This document shows, in pieces, positions 11,466 through 24,218 of a stretch of DNA of 64,000 bases (position 1 is its first letter; each line of letters begins with the position of its first letter). This DNA comes from Allacma fusca. Its lineage: Eukaryota > Arthropoda > Collembola > Symphypleona > Sminthuridae. The notes under the pieces are model-generated. The model did not search any database, was not told the DNA's origin, and saw only the letters and a list, made by a program, of their open reading frames with translations. The position numbers and the translations under genes were made by a program. Location: assembly GCA_947179485.1 (NCBI GenBank), contig OX359245.1, positions 66,513,067-66,577,066 on the forward strand, written 5' to 3'.

Positions 11466-12283
11466 CATAGATGCACATTTTATTTTCGCTCACCCTCACC
11501 TCACGCTCAATGTCCGTGAAGCACCGCTCGCTCCCCCTCACGCTGCTTCACAATTTTGTATACATATTGTAATCGCCCTGACGCTCATGAGCGCACAAAA
11601 ATAATTTATGCGCTCACCCTCGTGCTCATGAGTGCACTCGTTTAATTTACGTTTACATTGAGTTTGGCTATATAGTTCAATTGTATATTATTGTTTATTA
11701 TCAATTTATGTCAAATTATCCGTTTACGTTTATAAATTTCACCTTTTAATACTAGGCTTCCGTCAGTCAGCATATGCACATTCAATCCGACAGAAAAATG
11801 CATACATTGAATATTATTGTTGCTGTAGTCGAATATTTTTATTACACAAAAAGGGGATTTTAGTGCACGTTAATTGAAAAATTCAGAAATACGATATGTA
11901 TTATGTATACATCTTATGTATTGGTTCGCTTTTACTATTCTTTTACTATAGCATAAATTACCCTTCATATTGATTATTGTTTTGAATTTCGGCTGGGATT
12001 TGGAAGAATGGACGCTTCTTAGGTGTTTCATTTTTTAAATTTAACTTCCAGTTATTTAATGAACTTTCTGTGCAGCATTCAGTATTTCGTTCAGAATTTA
12101 CAAATACAACTAGCCCATTATTATTCATTCGTACATCTTCTGGATGTAATGCGAGCTGATTTTTGTAAAGACGTGCAAGATGGAGATTGAAACTCGTAGA
12201 ACTGAATTTAAATGCACACTGATAATAATATTCAGCTGGTATTTTACTTTATATCGAAGCAAAAAAGCTGCATAGATAATAAA

Positions 12284-14297
12284 CGTGGTCGGATATATTC
12301 CTTCGGGAGATATTCCCTCCGGATACAACCCCTCTGACATAATCCCTCCGTAGATAATCCCTCCAAATATGGAGATAATCTCTCTGTTTGAAACAACAGA
12401 AGCATTTTTCCATGGCAACGCTATGTAGTCAATAAATAAAATCAACGCTGGATTAATAATTACATTTAGTTCGATTATAAACTACAGTTGTGATCGAAAA
12501 TAGCAGTAGCTTTTATTTAGGCGCATTGGTTAGATTTAGGGTCAGGTTTACATTTTCCGGAGTAATCAAACGGGCAAGGAAATTAAAGCATTTGAAATTT
12601 ACGGCGATTTATTTGTACATATCTGTAATATGCTATCAAGATCACAAACAATTAATTTTAAAGCGTCGTATAAAAACATTGAATCATGATTGATGAGTCA
12701 GTCAATAGTAGAACTGTCACTCCTGAAGAATGTCGTGAAGTCAATGCTGAATAGCTTCGAGGAATTCCGAGTGGTTTGTCTCATTTTGAAACAGTGCAAG
12801 TAGGAAAAACAATGTTTTCGAATACAATTGGGAGCAGGTAGAAGGTTACTACTGCACTCTAAAAACTCCGGTAATGCCATATGCAGGATGAAACAGAATT
12901 ATGCCGATTCTGAATTAAATTCATCTTTTAATCCGGAAAACGAGGGATGAATTTATGCTTGCATTGCAAGTTAAATGTCATCTTGTACATTCTCAGTCCG
13001 GCCAGGTCAAATAAAATTTCATTCTGCACTCAGGATTACATTATGGATTTTCCGGCTGCAAATTGTTCCTGCATGCACGAACATTTTCAGTGACCGTTAC
13101 ATTTATATTGGGTATGCATTAAAAGCATGCTAGTAATGGCTGCCAAGTGTGAAGACATGCTTAACAAAGCTGCTCAGTTTTTGATAACTTTTGAAATAAT
13201 ACCAATTAGTTATTCGGGATCCAGAATGAGTTTTTCCACTATTGATTCAGTTTTGGAGGACCTGAAGTGACACATCTGTACCAGCAGCAATTTAAAGGTA
13301 AGAAATGTCTCGTTCATAAGTAATTATATTCACAGCATGCTTGATATATGTATGTATATACAACGGTACGATGTTGAATATTATGAATAAACACAAAAAA
13401 CTCACAGTTACGAAATAATTTCAATAATTTTTAGGATCATGCAAATATACAAATTTATAAATAATCATATAAATATATACCATTTAGCTGTGAATTGTTT
13501 AAGTTTATTCATAAAATTGAACATCGTACCGTTTTATAGATATACATACATATACCAAACATGTTGTGAATATAATTAGTTATGTACTAGATATTTCTTA
13601 CCTCGAAATTTCTGCTGATACAGATGTGTCCCCATCAGATACCTATCTTTACTTTGATCATGGGAAAGCGTTTAAAATGATGCTGGATGGCTTTCAAATA
13701 CAAGATGTTTTCTGGACGGCTAGGTTTGGTATAAGGGTACTGAAATTCCTATTTTAATCCTGCAAGTATCCATAATTCAACTATGCTTACAGCATTAATT
13801 CCAAGTTACGCCAGGCATGCTTGAACTATACAAGAATATATTATTCCTGTTGGGATTGAATTTTTACTAGTATGCATAGCAAGATCAAATACTTCCTGGC
13901 CATGATACGTGTGCATATTCTTCCTGCTGGGATTTAAAAATCCTACCGGCCATGATTCATTTCAGTCCGGAGTTTTTAGAGTGTGACTGACCGAGTCTCA
14001 TTCATTTTGAACTATAGAGCATTGCAGTTTATTTACTTAAGCAAGTCAATGTAATTAGCGAAAAATAAGAATGCCCGTAGTTTCTTATTGTTTTTGTTAC
14101 GATTTGGGTGCAACGAATTAGGAATCACAGTTGCTATAGCAACTGCAATGTAAGTTGCAGTGTCTCCTGCTGTCGTACAACAAACCCATGCGTCGGAGGG
14201 ATAATCTCCAACTGCAGGAGAGAATATATCCGGAGGGATTATCACCGCAGGGATTATTTGCGGAGGGGAAATGTCGGAGGGCTTATCTCCATACTCC
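12284..14297. mobile_element. Probable nested element with TAATCCCTCCG arrays
   Basis: Short repeats of the type ATAATCCCTCCGGA run forward at about 12290-12375 and in reverse complement at about 14190-14290, bracketing the inner foldback. An AT-rich 8-mer ATAATAAA occurs immediately outside (12276-12283 and 14298-14305) and may be its target duplication. The outermost ends do not pair well, so the exact limits are uncertain. Confidence 0.45.
12855..13983. mobile_element. Foldback-type element, innermost nest level
   Basis: The ends are inverted copies of CACTCTAAAAACTCCGG. Long imperfect inverted arms converge on a centre near 13447; the best-kept parts are 13230-13406 paired with 13487-13650, including ACGGTACGATGTT on both arms. 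The single-stranded form could fold into a very long hairpin. The target duplication is unresolved; ACTG is possible if the right end is two bases longer. The open frame at 13566-13757 lies within an arm and is not counted as a gene. Confidence 0.65.
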
Positions 14298-14559
14298 ATA
14301 ATAAATTATAACCACAACGTAAGACGGCATTATTCTATATATTTTTTACGTGTGCTACCGTATCGTGAGTGCGATAAATCCCCCTCACCCTCACTTCGTG
14401 ATTACAATATGAGTACCGTCTGCCCTCACGCTCATTTCAATGAGAGCATCAAAATTTGCAAGCGCTCACCCTCATACAGTGATTACATCGTAGTCCTCAT
14501 GAGGGTGAGCGTGAGCGTTGCCCTCATCCCTCGTGAGGGTGTGCATCTATGTATATGGG

Positions 14560-14788
14560 CAGTGAAATAACTAATATACACCAACTTCGACTACATACTG
14601 AAACGAGAACCATATTATTGTACAAACTTTGCGGAAGAGGACCAGGAAGGTCGAGAGGGAATGAGAGCTCCAGTTTATATGGCATGTATTCGTTTTCAAG
14701 GAGCAACCCTTTGTGCTTACAAAAATTAATCCAGAATCAGCCCCAAATTATAATCGGAATATACAAGCACACAATCCATGAATGATAG
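14560..14788 (+). pseudogene. 3' half of the split unknown gene
   Basis: This continues, in the same frame, the remnant at 11242-11465 after the 3.1 kb insertion, for about 75 codons to a TGA. It is Arg/Ser/Gly-rich around 14630-14670 (GRGPGRSRG). There is no recognised domain. The next 98 bp run directly into the hAT-like element at 14887. Confidence 0.4.
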
Positions 14789-14886
14789 TGCTATTCAAAG
14801 GAGAGGGAAGGAGAAGTTTCCAAGTGGATAAAACCATGTGAAACTGTTTTACGAGAACCATGGGCAATATCTCCAAAAATGAACGA

Positions 14887-15885
14887 CAGAGCTGCGCACA
14901 AGTACAAGTAGTACACGAGTATTTCAAGTCAAGTTCGCGTTCGGGTCGTGGTCAAGTAAATAAATTTAAAACCATGAACGGTTCGGGTCGTGTTCAGGTA
15001 TTTCATGGACTTGACCATGATTTCTTACCTCAAGTCAAGTTCGTGGTCAAGTATAATTATTTTACTTGAACCATAGTACCTGGTCATGTTTAAGTAAATA
15101 TTAAAAAGTACTTGACCACGAACTTGAGTTTTTCGTGTACAAGTTCAAGTAATTTTGTTTGTACAATTCTTCATGGCTGAGGGAGTTTTCAATTCACTTA
15201 CGATTCACTGTACTAAATGAAACTTAAAACGGCATTTAATACATCACTTTAAGCGGCATTTGTTAATTTGTTCGTGTACACAAATACAAAAGAAAGCTCA
15301 ACATTCATATGGCTCCGTGAAAATTGATTTAAAAATGTTAGCACCCATGTTTATAATAGTATGTGGCAACAAAACCTAAAAGGAGTTCTGTGTCCCCGAA
15401 AATGTCAACTGAGTCACCAGACCCACCCGGTACACGAAATCAGAGTAGATCTGCAGTATACAATCGTTCTACATTCATTGAAAGGAACCAAAAATACAAC
15501 TATTATTTTTAGAGGCGGTTGCTAGCAAAATGCTGGGTGAAACCTAGTGTGTTAGAAACCCAGGTTCGCTTTCATTAGAAATATAAATTCAATAAAACTT
15601 AAGTATTTTGATGTCCAATGGATTACTTGAAAGTACTTGAAAGTTCAAGTTCATGGTCAAGTTCGGGTCATGGTCAAGTCAAGTTGAAGTTGGACCCGAA
15701 ACGCGCGTATAAAATCATGGTCAAGTAATATGAGAATTACTTGAAAACCCGAACTTGTTTCATTCAAGTATTACTTGAACTGAAAATGTCAAGTTCGGGT
15801 AATCTTGAAATACGTACTTGAGAAGTCGGGGTCAAGTCAAGTTCGTGGTCGGATCTTTATAAATACTTGACCCGAGCGCAGCACT
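14887..15885. mobile_element. hAT-like element with TCAAGT repeats, copy 1
   Basis: A 999-bp element with ends CAGAGCTGCGC and, inverted, AGTGCTGCGC, and an 8-bp duplication ATGAACGA (14879-14886 and 15886-15893). The outer 250 bp on each side consist of about 10-bp variants of AAGTCAAGTTC and CTTGACC in both orientations. The middle is unique AT-rich sequence without a transposase. The copy at 25994-27003 is very similar over its whole length. Confidence 0.85.
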
Positions 15886-15893
15886 ATGAACGA

Positions 15894-16804
15894 GGAAAGA
15901 CAAAATCATATCAAAGACTCTTCAAAGCAACATTTCACAGCCGACTCCAACTGTAAGCTCACGAGAAAGATATTAAGATGACTAAGTGACTGGCAACAAT
16001 AAGAACTACCATCAAGACCACAGGTAATCGAAATGACAGAAGTAAAGATTTCAACTTCGTCAAACCTGTTGCAGTAGGACATGAAAGGAAACGTGAACTG
16101 CAAAGAGGATCACGGTACCAAGAAAGATGGTAGTTCGCGTTACAGTTCCAGGGAACGTCAGGAGGCAAAGTTAGAAAGGACCCGAAAGACGGAGCAAGTC
16201 TCTTCCCACACGCCAAAGAAAATGAGATCCAGGGAAACTACACCACCAAAAGCAGAAGCTTCTTCCAGCAACTATAGTCAGAGAGATCCAACACCAATGC
16301 CTCCGGTTAAGCCTCCCATGGAAAATCAAGTTATTCAAGTAACAAATGAACAGGGGAAATTAGTAACCTCGTTAGACATTTAATCCACAAAGCATGGAAG
16401 CTGCCGAGAATTACCAGCAACCCAGATGGAAATAAAAAATTCCAACTTCACCAGATATTGAGATTATTGAGACAAACAATCCACCATCATCCACAGGAAA
16501 AAGTAATGGACCAACAACATTTACATCAGCTGTAAGTTCAAAAGCAGAAATGGAAATTCTGAAACGATTCAGTCATGTAAATTGCTCACTAACAAAATTC
16601 AAAAGGACTCACCATACTCCTATGACAATAACAGAGCCTCAACCCATGAATGGCGAATGTGAGCATCACATGAAGAAGCAACGGATAAATACAGAGAAAC
16701 TGGTTCAAAAACTAATAAAAGAGAAGTCTCGGATGAATTTATTTGACAACAACCTTCATGAACCAACGATTTGGATGTTTCGTATAAGGGAAATTTCTTC
16801 ATAA
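15894..16804 (+). pseudogene. Decayed Ser/Lys/Pro-rich coding remnant
   Basis: Three stretches in different frames read like one ordinary protein. About 16030-16125 is charged (SKDFNFVKPVAVGHERKREL). The open frame 16081-16383 is basic and Ser/Pro-rich (TPMPPVKPP, then VIQVTNEQGKLVTS). From about 16370 the next frame continues through MEAAENYQQP, a stop at 16433-16435 and an Asn/Pro/Ser-rich segment to 16804. Frameshifts near 16130 and 16370 mark it as a pseudogene. The low-complexity polar composition suggests a disordered region, and no family is recognised. The hAT-like element at 14887 sits directly before it, so the remnant may once have extended further left. Confidence 0.45.
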
Positions 16805-17019
16805 GGGACTAAATTGTACGGACCCTTGCGCATCTTATATCGGACTTTTACTGTATTCAGAATAAGCGCTAGGATGTCTTCGATTGGTTTCAAACAAAAA
16901 CTAATAGTAAAATCGATTTCTGAATGCGTTTTGATCTTTTGGTTTTCAGTATGAAGTAAATAATTTCCCAATGCAAGCTCAACAAATTATTATGACCATT
17001 TTTTATTTCTTGTGGTACT

Positions 17020-17265
17020 TAACTTGAATTATCAAGCTCAAGTCGCGTTTAAGTCATGGTCAAGTCAAGTTCAAGTTAAATTTGGAACTTTAAATTACTT
17101 GATCAAGTTCAGGTCTGAGAAAATTTACTTGATTACTTGGACTTGACAAGACAAGTAATTATTTGAACGCGAGTTATCAAGTTCAGGTTATTTCTTGAAA
17201 ATTACTTGAGTGGTCAAGTCAAGTTTATGGCCAAGTTTAAAATTACTTGACCGATCGCAGCATTG
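17020..17265. mobile_element. Solo right end of a TCAAGT-type hAT-like element
   Basis: About 245 bp of TCAAGT and ACTTGACC motifs end in CGATCGCAGCATTG, whose complement CAATGCTGCG resembles the ends of the elements at 14887 and 25994. No matching left end or target duplication is found, so it is a truncated relative of a separate subfamily. Confidence 0.6.
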
Positions 17266-19673
17266 GGCAGTATACACTGTCCTCAAAGTGGACTAATTTT
17301 AAGTTTAAAGTTTTTTCACGTCATGTACAACGAACATAAACTGATGCACTCACATATAATAATAGTTCGGCGAATACCTCTCCCTAGAAGCAATGTTCAT
17401 TATGAAGAGAATTTACCCAAACAGTTACATACGTAACCACACCACGTTCAGTAACGTTGTGTAGGTGTGGGTTAACCGCGCTCAATTCTATAACAAATTT
17501 ACAATTATTATGTGAACGCGAATAAGTAGAGTTTAGATGTTATTTCATTAAACTATTAGAGTTTGTAAGCCTCGCTATTTTGCAGTAGACGGGCTTGCTA
17601 ATTAGTAGCTGGTCTGCTGAAATGGTAGGCATCAGGCAGCCTTATTTACAGGGAAATTGTTACGATAGATCTGTAAAAAACGTCGGCTGTATTTTGATGT
17701 GTATAATTACGCTAAATTTCCATTTCTTCAGAAAAATCAAATATTACAATTACAGTGTATTTGACAGATGCTTGTCAAAAATGGTTTTGTAACGTTTTGT
17801 TAATAATTTTGCAACCTCAGTGTTTCCTATTTTTTCATTTGAACAAGCCACATGTCCAAAACACTACATCAAATTATGCAAATTTGGCATATTGTTGGCT
17901 TTTTAAAAATAACTTACCGCTTTCACAGAAATCTAGTGTAAAAAGCATCGCGTGTGGAGTACGATTTACTTTTAAATGTTTAGCCAGCGATAATAGCATA
18001 GCAATGATAAGCTTCAAAAGAACTTCTTATACCCTAACGTATTTACAATAAATTTAAGGATTTACAAATATCAGAATTAATACATGTTCCTCCTTAGGAT
18101 TACCGTTGTATGTATATAGGAGGCTTGTTCTGCACATTTTCAAGGATATGGCGCCAGCAACTTCTAATCACGACGATCGACTGGTAACGTTTCATAATTT
18201 CCATCTACTCAACTGCACCCAATTAGTTACCTAAGGTGATGACAGTACCTGCAACAGTTGACAATTTATTTCAAACATTAGTGGCAATTCAATCACCGCA
18301 TAATGTTACGCACATTTATCTTACAACTAATAAAAAGTCTGAACACAAAAAATTTTTTAGTGGGAACTAAATTATATTTTTAAAAAATATAATTTGAAAT
18401 AGTGCTACTTTGGTCTGGGTAAAAGAAAATATAGAATTTTGATAACAAGATCCCGTTGATTTCGAAATCTTATATTTTAAATTGCTGATCAATCAAGAAG
18501 TTATTTCCAAATTAAATTTGTTAAAATAAGCAACCAATTCAAAGTTTGTTTCAAATATTGTCAGCTTGAGCACCTTTATGAGATGTTGCACTTCACTGAC
18601 CCTAGAGTTAATTCGGTAATTAGATAAGGGATTGCAGCTTTAAAGGTGGAATGGTAAAACAAGTGGGAGTTCAATAAAATATTGCTTTTACAGAATTTGA
18701 AAAGCGGGCAAATAATTAATTCTGCTAAAAGGGTTCGAACGCTACCATTAAAGCAATATGCGCAGAAGGACAGTGATTTGAAAACTATACAAAAATATAA
18801 CACGTAGATATCTTTATATCGAAACAAAATACGTATGTATACATATGCGATTTACATAGTATCATGTAAACTCATAAATTGATACATTTAATGGACGATG
18901 AGTTCAACAGCACGGACACTGGCAATACCAGTGTATGGAATGACACAGTTGCTCATAAATTACTTACTGACTGTGAGAATAGTTTCGGATAGATTGCTTT
19001 ACCTTGTATCATTTGAAAATTGATATCCGAGCTGGTGATTACATTCTGGTACAATCGCACACTGGACTTCAGGATATGAAGAGGATAGCTCCACTTGAAA
19101 GAGATTTTCAAAATGTTTGTCAGCTAAATTAAATAAACGAAATTCAGAAAATACAATTGAAAGTATGTGTGAAATTCTGGCAAGTTAGAACTTTTTTGTT
19201 GGCATGCTGAATATTGGGATTCATACCTGGTGTGAGATGGAATCATATCTGTTTCTTTTCCAATATGGGTTATTCAATTTTTTGCAGTCAGTTCCATTCC
19301 AAAATTTAGTTAGAAACACAATGGTTTTTAAAAATCATGAGCAATCTAAATTTGAACCCTAAATCTGATCGATAAATCTGATCATAAATCTGATGACTCA
19401 AAAATATGTTGTTACACAATTGTTTGAAACTTCAAGATAATTCATAGCGTACACACACGCATTGACGTCCCCTTCACTACGCTGTAAAACTTGAAGTTAA
19501 CAAAGCTCAAAAAGAATTTTTCGTTACTGTCGTTTGTTAAACTGTAAACTCACAGTAAAAGCTACTAGAACTTTTCGACGATCATAAGATTTGTATTAAC
19601 AAAATTTGATATGCTGGTTTGTGTCCCCGATGTCTTTCAGAAGTCTTTCGTTGATTTTTGTGAGAGAAAGTTG

Positions 19674-19835
19674 TCACGCAAAATTTATGCACAGGTTTGT
19701 TTCCATCCCGTGGAATGATATCACTTTGCTGGAACCTTCGCTTTGAATGTTGAAGTGGACATTTTGCAATGAATTTTTGCACACAAAATCTTCCGAGTCC
19801 CACTTCTCCATATTTATAATCGTAAGGTCCGATAC
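19674..19835 (-). CDS. Possible short 5' coding exon of a ZNF-array gene
   Basis: On the minus strand, TCTGTTGCAG resembles a splice acceptor ending at 19836. After a 24-bp leader, the ATG at 19809-19811 opens 45 codons (starts MEKWDSEDFV). The segment encoding FNIQSEGSSKV is conserved at amino-acid level at about 30181-30229 (NIQREGGSKV) and about 51765-51810 (NNQSEGRSKV), although the flanks are broken there. By position each block lies upstream of the ZNF exon of the next unit to the left. It may be a lost N-terminal exon. It could also be merely a conserved non-coding patch. Confidence 0.3.
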   Translation of the reverse strand, partial: VSDLTIINMEKWDSEDFVCKNSLQNVHFNIQSEGSSKVISFHGMETNLCINFA

Positions 19836-22800
19836 CTGCAACAGAAACGATAATTTGGCATAATTATTTCACAATTATAAATGAAGGAAAATGGGAGAAA
19901 AATTTCTAAACTCAAAATCATTTGACGCATCAAACTTTATTTCAAGTAAATTAGACGACTTCAAGCATTATTTTGATGGTTTTCTCACCAAAATGTGTGG
20001 CTCTCTAGCGAATAATTTCATATAAGGGCGTTTAGCCGGTCACAGACTTACGTAATTACCATTTATGCCATGTAGCCATTTTATCTTGTGAACAAAAATT
20101 AAATATGTCAATAAAAATATTTCATATCCTAATTTTTCAGCAACCAACTTCACTTGTCTACCAAAGTATATTTCGTTTTATTCGCTGTTTTGTTCACAAC
20201 GGGAGAGAATATCAATGCAAGTACGTTTTACTGAAGTAAAGTTCAAGTAATCATGAAGGATTGTAATGCACTGAGCAGACAACTTTTTTCTGAAACGTCT
20301 CTTCCTCCAGCAAATTTTCCCCTGTTATGAAAATCTCTCCTGCGTATGTACACATACGTACATAGTAAGCCATTAACGACACCTACCTTATATGTATGTT
20401 ACGGTGAATTTCCTACATAGTGGTTCGTAAGGGTTGACAAAATACCTGTCAATATATGGGGATGCCACAATATCTTACTACAATGTAATGCTGGGAAATT
20501 TTAAATATGCCCATATAAAGGGAATGCTATCTAAGAGGAAACCACTATACAGGAAATTCACTGTATAGCGTCACAAAACTTCGTGTTCTTCAGGTCCAGT
20601 TATAGACACTGTCGATTCTAATATATACAACGTATATATGTACGTATGTACATGTCTGCACATTACAATGTCTTAGCTTTCTACGCCTTTGTACTAACAT
20701 TTTATCAAAAGGAACAAAATTGATTGATACATTTCCCATCGCCCCCAAATACTTTTTAAAGCATGTAATTGTAAAATTAAAAGACGTTCTGTTTGGGTTA
20801 TCTTATTATATAAAAGTTAATTGTGTTAAGTTTTTCGCAGTAATGACTTTGTGGTCTTAACGATTCTATACCAAAGTAATTGTCTGTCACAGCGATGTGC
20901 TATTTACATGTATTTATTTCTATGCAGTTTGACATAATAAGGCTGCTCTAGTTGCGAATTGCTAAATCAAAAATAATTTTCCTTGCATTAGGGGTAATGT
21001 ACGTATGTAATTACACAGCCAGATTTAAAAAAAACACAGATGGTATGATTTTTTTTATGTAAGCTCTCGCTATAATAGTTGCCCTTATAAGGGATGTGGA
21101 GTACAAAGGCCTGACTATCAACTATGCGGTACGAAACAAGGGATATAAAGTTTACAATTCATAAAGGAAAACATTTCGGGTCTCAAGAGCATTCATTGTA
21201 CCGAGAGTTGACTCCATATCTTCAGCATTTTATATTATAACTTCACCTGAGCTATAGTAGTATTTATTTGTGAATAAACTTTAGTACTTTACCTTTTGAG
21301 TGTTTTTATTCTTTCATTTGACAATAATTAACGTCTGGACTGTCTTAACCTCTCTGGATAGAGAATGTAAATCTGGATCTTCGAGTTGTCACATTTGAAG
21401 CCTCTTATTTTGTCAGGTGAGACAATATATGAAAATGAAGACTGCCAATGAGACGGACTTCCATCTTGTTGGGATGTACACACAAGAAATGTCCCTGTTA
21501 ATTTTTTGAACAAAAATTTAGTCTTAAAAGTTACTTGTTATTCCGAGACAAGGTTACTAGTTTTAATATGTCAAACTGGATTTTAAAGTGCAGTTTAGTT
21601 TTCAGTTATTTTGTAATTGGGCAAATATGACAAGCTATAATTTATTATATAATTACAAGAAACTGCAATTTTGGAATTTTTGTTGTTTCCAATGGTGTCA
21701 CTGAAGAATTAGCACTGTTTAAACTTCAGTTTTGGTTCACAACTTGGTTCCAAATCGGTTCCAAATTGTTTGGTCCTGCAGCTAATAGGCGAGAATGTAC
21801 AACGATCAATGCTCACTTTCAAATTAAAAGTACATTTGACAGGCGTGCCGCTTTGACGAGAAATTATTGTCAGAGGTTCTAAGGGACGCGTAACAATTTC
21901 TAAGAGCTTTATGATTCTACTGTTTTTGTATGAGTGGCTCCATTGTTCTAGTAAATGAAACGCTTATTGTTATGCTTTCAGAAATAATGTGATCCGAGCA
22001 TGTTAGATACATATGTACATATGTATCGATTCCCATACATGCACATTGACTCACTCAGTGAGTTCTTCCAGACATGATCAAGGGCTCCATAATAAAAAGC
22101 TTTTTCCAAGAAGCAAGGGCAAGTAAAGACATAAATATATTTAGAGCAAGTGCACGCAGACAAATACTTATATCGTAAATGGGTATCGGTCGGTTTGAAA
22201 ACTGGATGACATTACTTTGAATTTTTCTGTTTGACTGTCCCGGGTCCAGCAATAATGGTCAGGAAGAATATATGATACTACAACCCATGTGTGGAACCTT
22301 TCTCGATAATAATGCTCTGCCTGGCCGTAATTGTATATGTGGGTTTGCCAGAGTAAACAATTTTCTCATTTACAATGCGCTCTTTACATTATAGAGGAAT
22401 CTTAAAAGCAATAAACTTTGACAATTCTAGGACAATTGTTTCTGTTTACAGAGGGAAAAACTAACATTGTGTTGAATGTCAAAAGGGTCCAAATATGCTT
22501 GTCTCATTTCCTAAAGAATCCATGACTACATGTGAAATTGTCTTCTATGTAATTATTGATATTCAATTATAGATTATTGTTCAACAATTTTTGAGTAATT
22601 ATCAGTTGCAATATTTAAGTTTGAATCTTACAAATATAACTACATTTCCCGGTTCGGGTATGTATCTGTAGCTTATTAATTTATTTGAATTTTGTTGACG
22701 GATGTAGTGTGTGTAGAATTATTTTTTCAGTACAATCTATTTGGGGAAGTAAAATCCCAAAACAAAATTGGGGCTGTGTATTAAGCAAGAAGGTGTACCA

Positions 22801-24218
22801 ATTTCTGAAATTTATCAGCTCTTCAACCATTAAAATGCTTTTCGTCCGCTCCCACATGCATTTATGTAATTACATATGTTGGTATAAGTTGCGATATGAA
22901 GGCAGTGAAGGTATTTAACACTATGGTACATCATACAGTAAATGAAGTACAGAAAAACTATCTTTCAACGACAGTTTTTAATTTTTATCCCAGTTGAAAT
23001 GCCTGTTTGACTATTATTTTGTGTTACTGGTAAAATTTATTTTTAAAATTATGGAATCTCATCTTTTTTATTCCCTCCCAGCCTGGACTTGTTTATAATA
23101 AAGGCATTGATCTATGGTGTGGTTAAAAGATGGGCACCTGGGCTAATATGTTTGCCCAAAGTATACGTTGAGTATAGTGCTGAAAGGAATCTATTTGAAT
23201 ATACATAAGCACTCAACTTTTGAATATGAACAATCATTTCCTTTTGTAGTTACTCACAAAAGCAACACACTCAAGAGAGGGAGGAATGTGTCCTCTAAAT
23301 CTGTATCTTGTCCAGACGAAAAGATTAAACGAAAATACAATTGTCAACGGTCAAAGTACTGTAATCTTTATCGTTTTACTTCATTCAAAAAGGTATAGCA
23401 TTACAAGTGAATTTTTATTGTGCGTATGCTTATGTACATATGTACATGTATACGTATCTCTCCTGTAAATTACCCCAGCGTCAAACAGCCCACAGTTGGA
23501 CACTCACTTTTTGATTTAATGAGTTTCTGTGGGCGTGTAAACGTGTCCGAGTACTTTACTTGAACAACGTTGCTTTTTCAGCTCAAAAAAGCTCATAAAG
23601 TACTTACATGAAAGAACAACATTTCGAAGAAGGGACTGCCACTGTTCTGACTCCTCTCATAACAATTAATCTTCATAACTTTTCTTGGATGTTTTGGAAT
23701 CCGCAATGATTTCAGAGTATATATGTACATATACGGATATATCCACTCGTGAATCCACGGACAATAGGGTTTCTACTGGGGGAAGAATTTTGATACGTAA
23801 AGGAACCCGATTGTATATGTAATTATTGTTGTTAATTATGTAATTTATTGTTGTAACTTTCACCCCGATTTTTTTAATACATCAAAACTATTGAGATCAT
23901 CAATGAGAAGCTTGAAATCCAATAGTGGATGGGTTTTAAAAATAACAAAATAGCACATTCAATTCCATTTCATTACATTACGTGGAAATAATACGAGAAG
24001 CTTTATTTATTTGGGAGTTTCTGACACCCAACAGACTGTCATAGTCAAGTATACCATTAATTTTGAAGTGAAAAGATTTAAAAAAAAAAAAAGAATCTCA
24101 CCCCAAACCCTCCCTTTGAAAGATTCAATGACAACAACATCAAGCAAAATACATGGTGCGTTAACTATAATGATTTAAACTTGATTATAGAATAACAACT
24201 AAAACTAACAACAAGAAT

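Larger units (their letters stand above)
11466..14551. mobile_element. 3.1 kb hAT-like element carrying nested insertions
   Basis: A perfect 8-bp target duplication TATATGGG (11458-11465 and 14552-14559) flanks inverted ends CATAGATGCACA. The subterminal regions (11490-11640 and 14370-14540) are dense in CTCACCCTCACGCTCA-type motifs in both orientations. No transposase frame is visible. The interior is largely made of other inserted elements: an inverted array of TAATCCCTCCG motifs at 12284-14297, and within it a foldback element at 12855-13983. Confidence 0.85.

Noticed and set aside
14033-14570. Overlapping 67-99-codon frames on both strands
   Set aside because: They lie in subterminal motif arrays of the nested transposons and consist of repeat translation.
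22000-22030. Palindrome of ACATATGTACATATGT type as a regulatory site
   Set aside because: Similar TATGTACATA strings are scattered all over the window, so it is background sequence.
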